From Symsagittifera roscoffensis (Eukaryota > Xenacoelomorpha > Acoela > Convolutidae), in contig NC_087062.1 in NCBI RefSeq assembly GCF_963678635.1, positions 17,719,789 through 17,783,788 of the forward strand: a stretch of 64,000 bases of DNA, read 5' to 3'. The notes under the pieces were generated by a model. The model made no database searches. It was given only the letters and a program-made list of their open reading frames with translations, and was not told the DNA's origin. Position 1 is the first letter of the stretch; each line of letters begins with the position of its first letter. A program made the translations under genes and the position numbers. Of the stretch, positions 60,384-64,000 are shown one piece after another.

Positions 60384-61291
60384 GGGTAACTTCCCAAATG
60401 GCATAATTCCCAAATGGCATAAAAATAGAAACTTTTCCCAAATGGCATAAATTTCAAGTTTTTATTGTAATTTAAACGTTTTCTATCAATTTCTATTTTT
60501 ATCATTTTGTCAGGAACGAAAGCATGTAAACAAGATTTGGAACTAATTGCTTCCAAACAATTTTAAGCAACAGATTTGTCGAAAAAAAATTGACTACAAG
60601 TAGCTTATTAATAATCGCAAGCTTATGCTTCTTGCTTTTGATAAAAAGTTCTACAAGTTTTTCACGATAAAATGTCAATCAACATTTGAATTGACAATTT
60701 GACTATTTTCTCACATTGTTCACGAAAAAATTGTTCTCGATTTTTCCAAAGCAACTGTTGCATGAAATTTATGCCATTTAGGAAATTCTTCATTTTTATG
60801 CCATTTGGGAATTATGCCATTTGAGACGTAATCGTTTTAATGATTACGTCTCAAATGGCATAATTCCCAAATGACATAAAAATGAAGAATTTCCTAAATG
60901 GCATAAATTTCATGCAACAGTTGCTTTGGAAAAATCGAGAACAATTTTTCCGTGAACAATGTGAGAAAATTAGTCAAATTGTCAATTCAAATGTTGATTG
61001 ACATTTTATCGTGAAAAACTTGTAGAACTTTTTATCAAAAGCAAGAAGCATAAGCTTGCGATTATTAATAAGCTACTTGTGGTCAATTTTTTTCGACAAA
61101 TCTGTTGCTTAAAATTGTTTGGAAGCAATTAGTTCCAAATCTTGTTTACATGCTTTCGTTCCTGACAAAATGATAAAAATAGAAATTGATAGAAAACGTT
61201 TAAATTACAATAAAAACTTGAAATTTATGCCATTTGGGAAAAGTTTCTATTTGTATGCCATTTGGGAATTATGCCATTTGGGAAGTTACCC
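60384..61291. mobile_element. Nearly perfect 0.9-kb palindrome (foldback element)
   Basis: Left arm 60384-60833 and right arm 60842-61291 are inverse complements of about 450 bp with only a handful of differences, separated by an 8-base loop (gttttaat). The ends are GGGTAACTTCCCAAATGGCA and its complement. CCCAAATGGCATAA and close variants recur at the ends and near the centre. Because of the symmetry both arms contain the same frame (MEAISSKSCLHAFVPDKMIK...), which is not evidence of a gene. No target duplication is visible. Confidence 0.9.
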
Positions 61292-63621
61292 ATTAAAACT
61301 GTACCAACGCAAAGAACGTCAGCTATTTAGGCATAATCGTACAACATCTGTCTTCAAACATTGAGTAAAACTAAAAATTAGAAATTGAATATTGCAAAAA
61401 AAAAATTGCACATTTTCTTTTTGCCGCAGAATAATTTTTACCCAAGAGCTCTAGATGAAGCTTACAACACTAGATTTTCTGAGGTACATTAGATTTTTCA
61501 CTAAGTAAATGTTAAACTTTCTCTTCAAAGACATTCTCGCTCTCTCGCTTTACTCGCTCAAAATTAGGTTAAAATTTCAAACCTATTTTCTCGGCTTTGT
61601 TCGAATGATTGTAAGTATTTCATTTTCAATGGAGTCACGCCTGCAAGTGCTGCTTTGATATGATATATCACTCGAGCCAATTGATTATTTGTTGTACCTG
61701 ATTTTTCGTTAAAAAAACTAATACACACATTTGTGGTATTAATACACACATATTTGCTGAGACCTCTAAAATTTTTATCCATTTTCGAATTAAAAAGTCA
61801 ATTTTTTGCACCATTTTTCTTATAATTATTATATAGCAAAAAATGCACTCCTTTAAGCGAATCAATTCCATTGCACAAACCAAAAATCAATTAGCGAAAA
61901 AATTAAAATGTGTAATTTTTGTCAGTGGCGAGAGAAACTATCAGACGCTTAGACATTTAAGATAACAGTCAAAATTGACTACATTTGTCTTCGAAAGATG
62001 AAAAATCAAACAAATGAAAAACATTCAAACTGTTTTTCAACAATTTTGATGATTTTTGCAGAAAAAAAATTGACTTTTAAAACATTTTTTGTCAAGGAAG
62101 CGCTAAATGCAGCTATCAAAACCAGTTTGCTTGAAAAACTTGGTTAAAAAAACAGAAGACCAAGTTCCTCCCCCTTTCACTGGTCGAAACAAAAACTGAA
62201 AACAGAGGACAAGCACAGCTTCGCACCACATGCGATTCAGTACAAACATAGCATGAGAAACTAGCTGGCAGAAAATGAGACAGCAGCCACTAACTCGAAA
62301 AATGACGAAAAAATTAATCTACCAAAATTTCCTTGTTTTGTCTAGACTAAATTTCACACACGCATTTTCAACTTTTTTCGCTCATCAAACCTTGCAATAT
62401 AAATCCACTAAGCCATATATAAAGTAAGCTGAAAATTTTGAAGCCGAAAAAAAACTTAAACCGAAACTATACCAAATCAGACCTGGTAAATTTACGATCA
62501 ACATAAAAAAAAAACAACTTAGCATAGTGCGAGTATTGAAAATGCAGCCATGTTTAAATGTCTGATGGTTGACGGGAAAAAATGATTCGGTGTTTCTGTC
62601 ATACAGGTTTGGCAAAAATGAAAGTCTATGATCCGATTTGAAATGGTTGCTAATTCGAAATCGTATGCAGATTTGAAATTGTATGCTTAAAAACTTCGAG
62701 CAGATAAAAAAACGTATAATTCAGTGTTCAAATAAAAAAATGCAAACTCACTAATAACCTAAACCATTACGACTTTGGGAATGGCATTTGGAATGTTAGC
62801 AGAAAGCTAAATCTTCGAAAAAAAATCCATGCTACGGGAACTAAGCCGACAAAAATAAACAGACAGTCGGGTCCGAAAAAGCTGTAAAAAACTTCAAGTG
62901 ATACATTTTCTAGACGCATTTAACTTCATCTGGTTATCATCTGCTAAACGAATCTGATTAATTGACGAGAAAAACATGTCATAGTATATTAAATTAACAT
63001 AACCAACAGACGGTAGCAAAAGTGTTAATGAACTCAGTGAATAATAGAACGAACAAGATAAAAATTATTATTCAAAACGAACCATACTCAAGCAAGCTTT
63101 TAATGTTTGTCATTTGATTCATTAACACTTTATTTTTTCTTTCAAAAGATAGTAATAATTGAACTTTTGGCCAAATCTAATCCTGTCAGATTAATCTAGT
63201 TATTTTGACTTCAATATTTTGACTTGTATTTCAATTGAAAACTGGATGAGACCGGCTAAACATGGCTGGATAGTTTTTGAAATAACATTGAGTACAATTT
63301 AAAAGAATTTAATCGATGGGATTGTTATATAAATTATTGTAGTGAGACATTTTTTTTTGCTTTGTTTTAATTATTGATTTCTCTTGCTTGGGTCATCTGA
63401 TTACTGTAATTTGCATAAGACACCTTGAAAAACATAATTTTTCCTTTCGAGTGCTGAACTTTGACCCTACAATTGGGTTCAAAATAAATTGCTCAAACAT
63501 TTGCGATTTTGTATCATTTTGTTCATTGCTTGGCCAATTATTTGAGTTTGCTTTAAATGAGACAGACCGCTTCTTAGTTTCATTGTTTAGACCTTGCGTT
63601 TTATAGTTTTGACTTTGCGTT
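61292..63621. other. Interval between the palindrome and the last gene fragment
   Basis: AT-rich sequence. I see no exon, RNA gene or repeat with support. Confidence 0.4.
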
Positions 63622-64000
63622 CTACGAGAACTCTACTGTAAACGAATCATCTTCGCCCATGGTATCTATTTCTAGTTCATCGTTCACTGACTCGTCAAAT
63701 GCATTGCTCGCGCCACTATTTTCTTCGACGGCAGTTTTAATTTTTGCACCCGGGTTTTCTTCTCCCTCGATTCCTGCATCAGTCGCTGCATTTTCGTCAG
63801 CTGAATATCCGAACCCCTCCTCGGGTTCAACTAACGCATTGTTTTGCGCATCGCCATTCTGACTCGCGAACTCACAATCATTTTCATTTCCATCATTGCT
63901 AGTAGAATAGTTCTCGGCGTCTTTTGTTTCCAATTCTTCTTCATTTTCATCATCAATTAGCACTACATTTTGCAGTTCTTGAAACGATTTCTCACATTCT
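63622..64000 (-). CDS. C-terminal exon of an acidic protein, incomplete at the window edge
   Basis: The minus-strand frame is open from the window end to a stop at 63622. It encodes ECEKSFQELQNVVLIDDENE and then a long Glu/Asp/Asn/Ala-rich, probably disordered tail ending MGEDDSFTVEFS. Base composition is less AT-rich than the flank, supporting coding. No domain is recognised. The rest of the gene lies beyond the window. Confidence 0.6.
   Translation of the reverse strand, partial: ECEKSFQELQNVVLIDDENEEELETKDAENYSTSNDGNENDCEFASQNGDAQNNALVEPEEGFGYSADENAATDAGIEGEENPGAKIKTAVEENSGASNAFDESVNDELEIDTMGEDDSFTVEFS

Noticed and set aside
60359-61364. Two proteins of nearly identical sequence on opposite strands
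   Set aside because: They result from palindrome symmetry. The frame has no recognisable domain and no splice or promoter context.

Overview
This is animal (metazoan) nuclear DNA. It is strongly AT-rich and gene-poor, with long introns and many repeats. The evidence is spliced homologues of metazoan genes: a Cys-loop ligand-gated ion channel, the cytochrome b5 domain protein CYB5D1, and cytosolic HSP90. Around them lie a LINE, a mariner-type DNA transposon, a Ty3/gypsy remnant and foldback elements. I cannot name the phylum. A repeat-rich marine invertebrate would fit, but that is only an impression. There are no bacterial operons, CRISPR arrays or phage modules.

Layout. 0.2-16.1 kb (minus): a nine-exon Cys-loop receptor gene. 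Exons were placed by homology, splice sites and reading phase. A near full-length APE/RT LINE lies in opposite orientation in the intron between the TM1 and TM2 exons, and a 1.33-kb nested palindrome with TA flanks lies in the last intron. 17.2-18.7 kb: a decayed Ty3/gypsy gag-protease fragment. 18.9-24.5 kb: dispersed repeats, no gene. 24.5-29.5 kb (minus): four-exon CYB5D1. 30.2-30.6 kb: a hAT-like MITE with an 8-bp target duplication. 31.9-37.6 kb (plus): HSP90 with three perfect heat-shock elements, a 5' UTR intron and four coding exons. CYB5D1 and HSP90 are head to head about 2.4 kb apart.

41.4-52.6 kb: the largest unexplained structure, a very long imperfect inverted repeat about 11 kb overall, centred near 47.3 kb. 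Each arm carries decayed open frames that read outward from the centre and agree between arms at protein level. I recognise no domain in them. 55.8-56.8 kb: an internally deleted mariner/Tc1-type transposon with intact terminal inverted repeats and TA duplication. 58.2-59.2 kb (minus): a two-exon gene for an unrecognised single-pass membrane protein. 60.4-61.3 kb: a nearly perfect 0.9-kb palindrome. 63.6-64.0 kb (minus): the acidic C-terminal exon of a gene that runs off the window.

The three conserved genes act in unrelated processes (ion channel signalling, a probable cilium-related haem-domain protein, and chaperoning), so no shared pathway is inferred. The main interest is (i) a 12-residue tandem duplication in the ligand-binding domain of the receptor and two consecutive GC-AG introns in the same gene, (ii) the giant inverted repeat with an unrecognised protein family, and (iii) two large foldback elements at different stages of decay.
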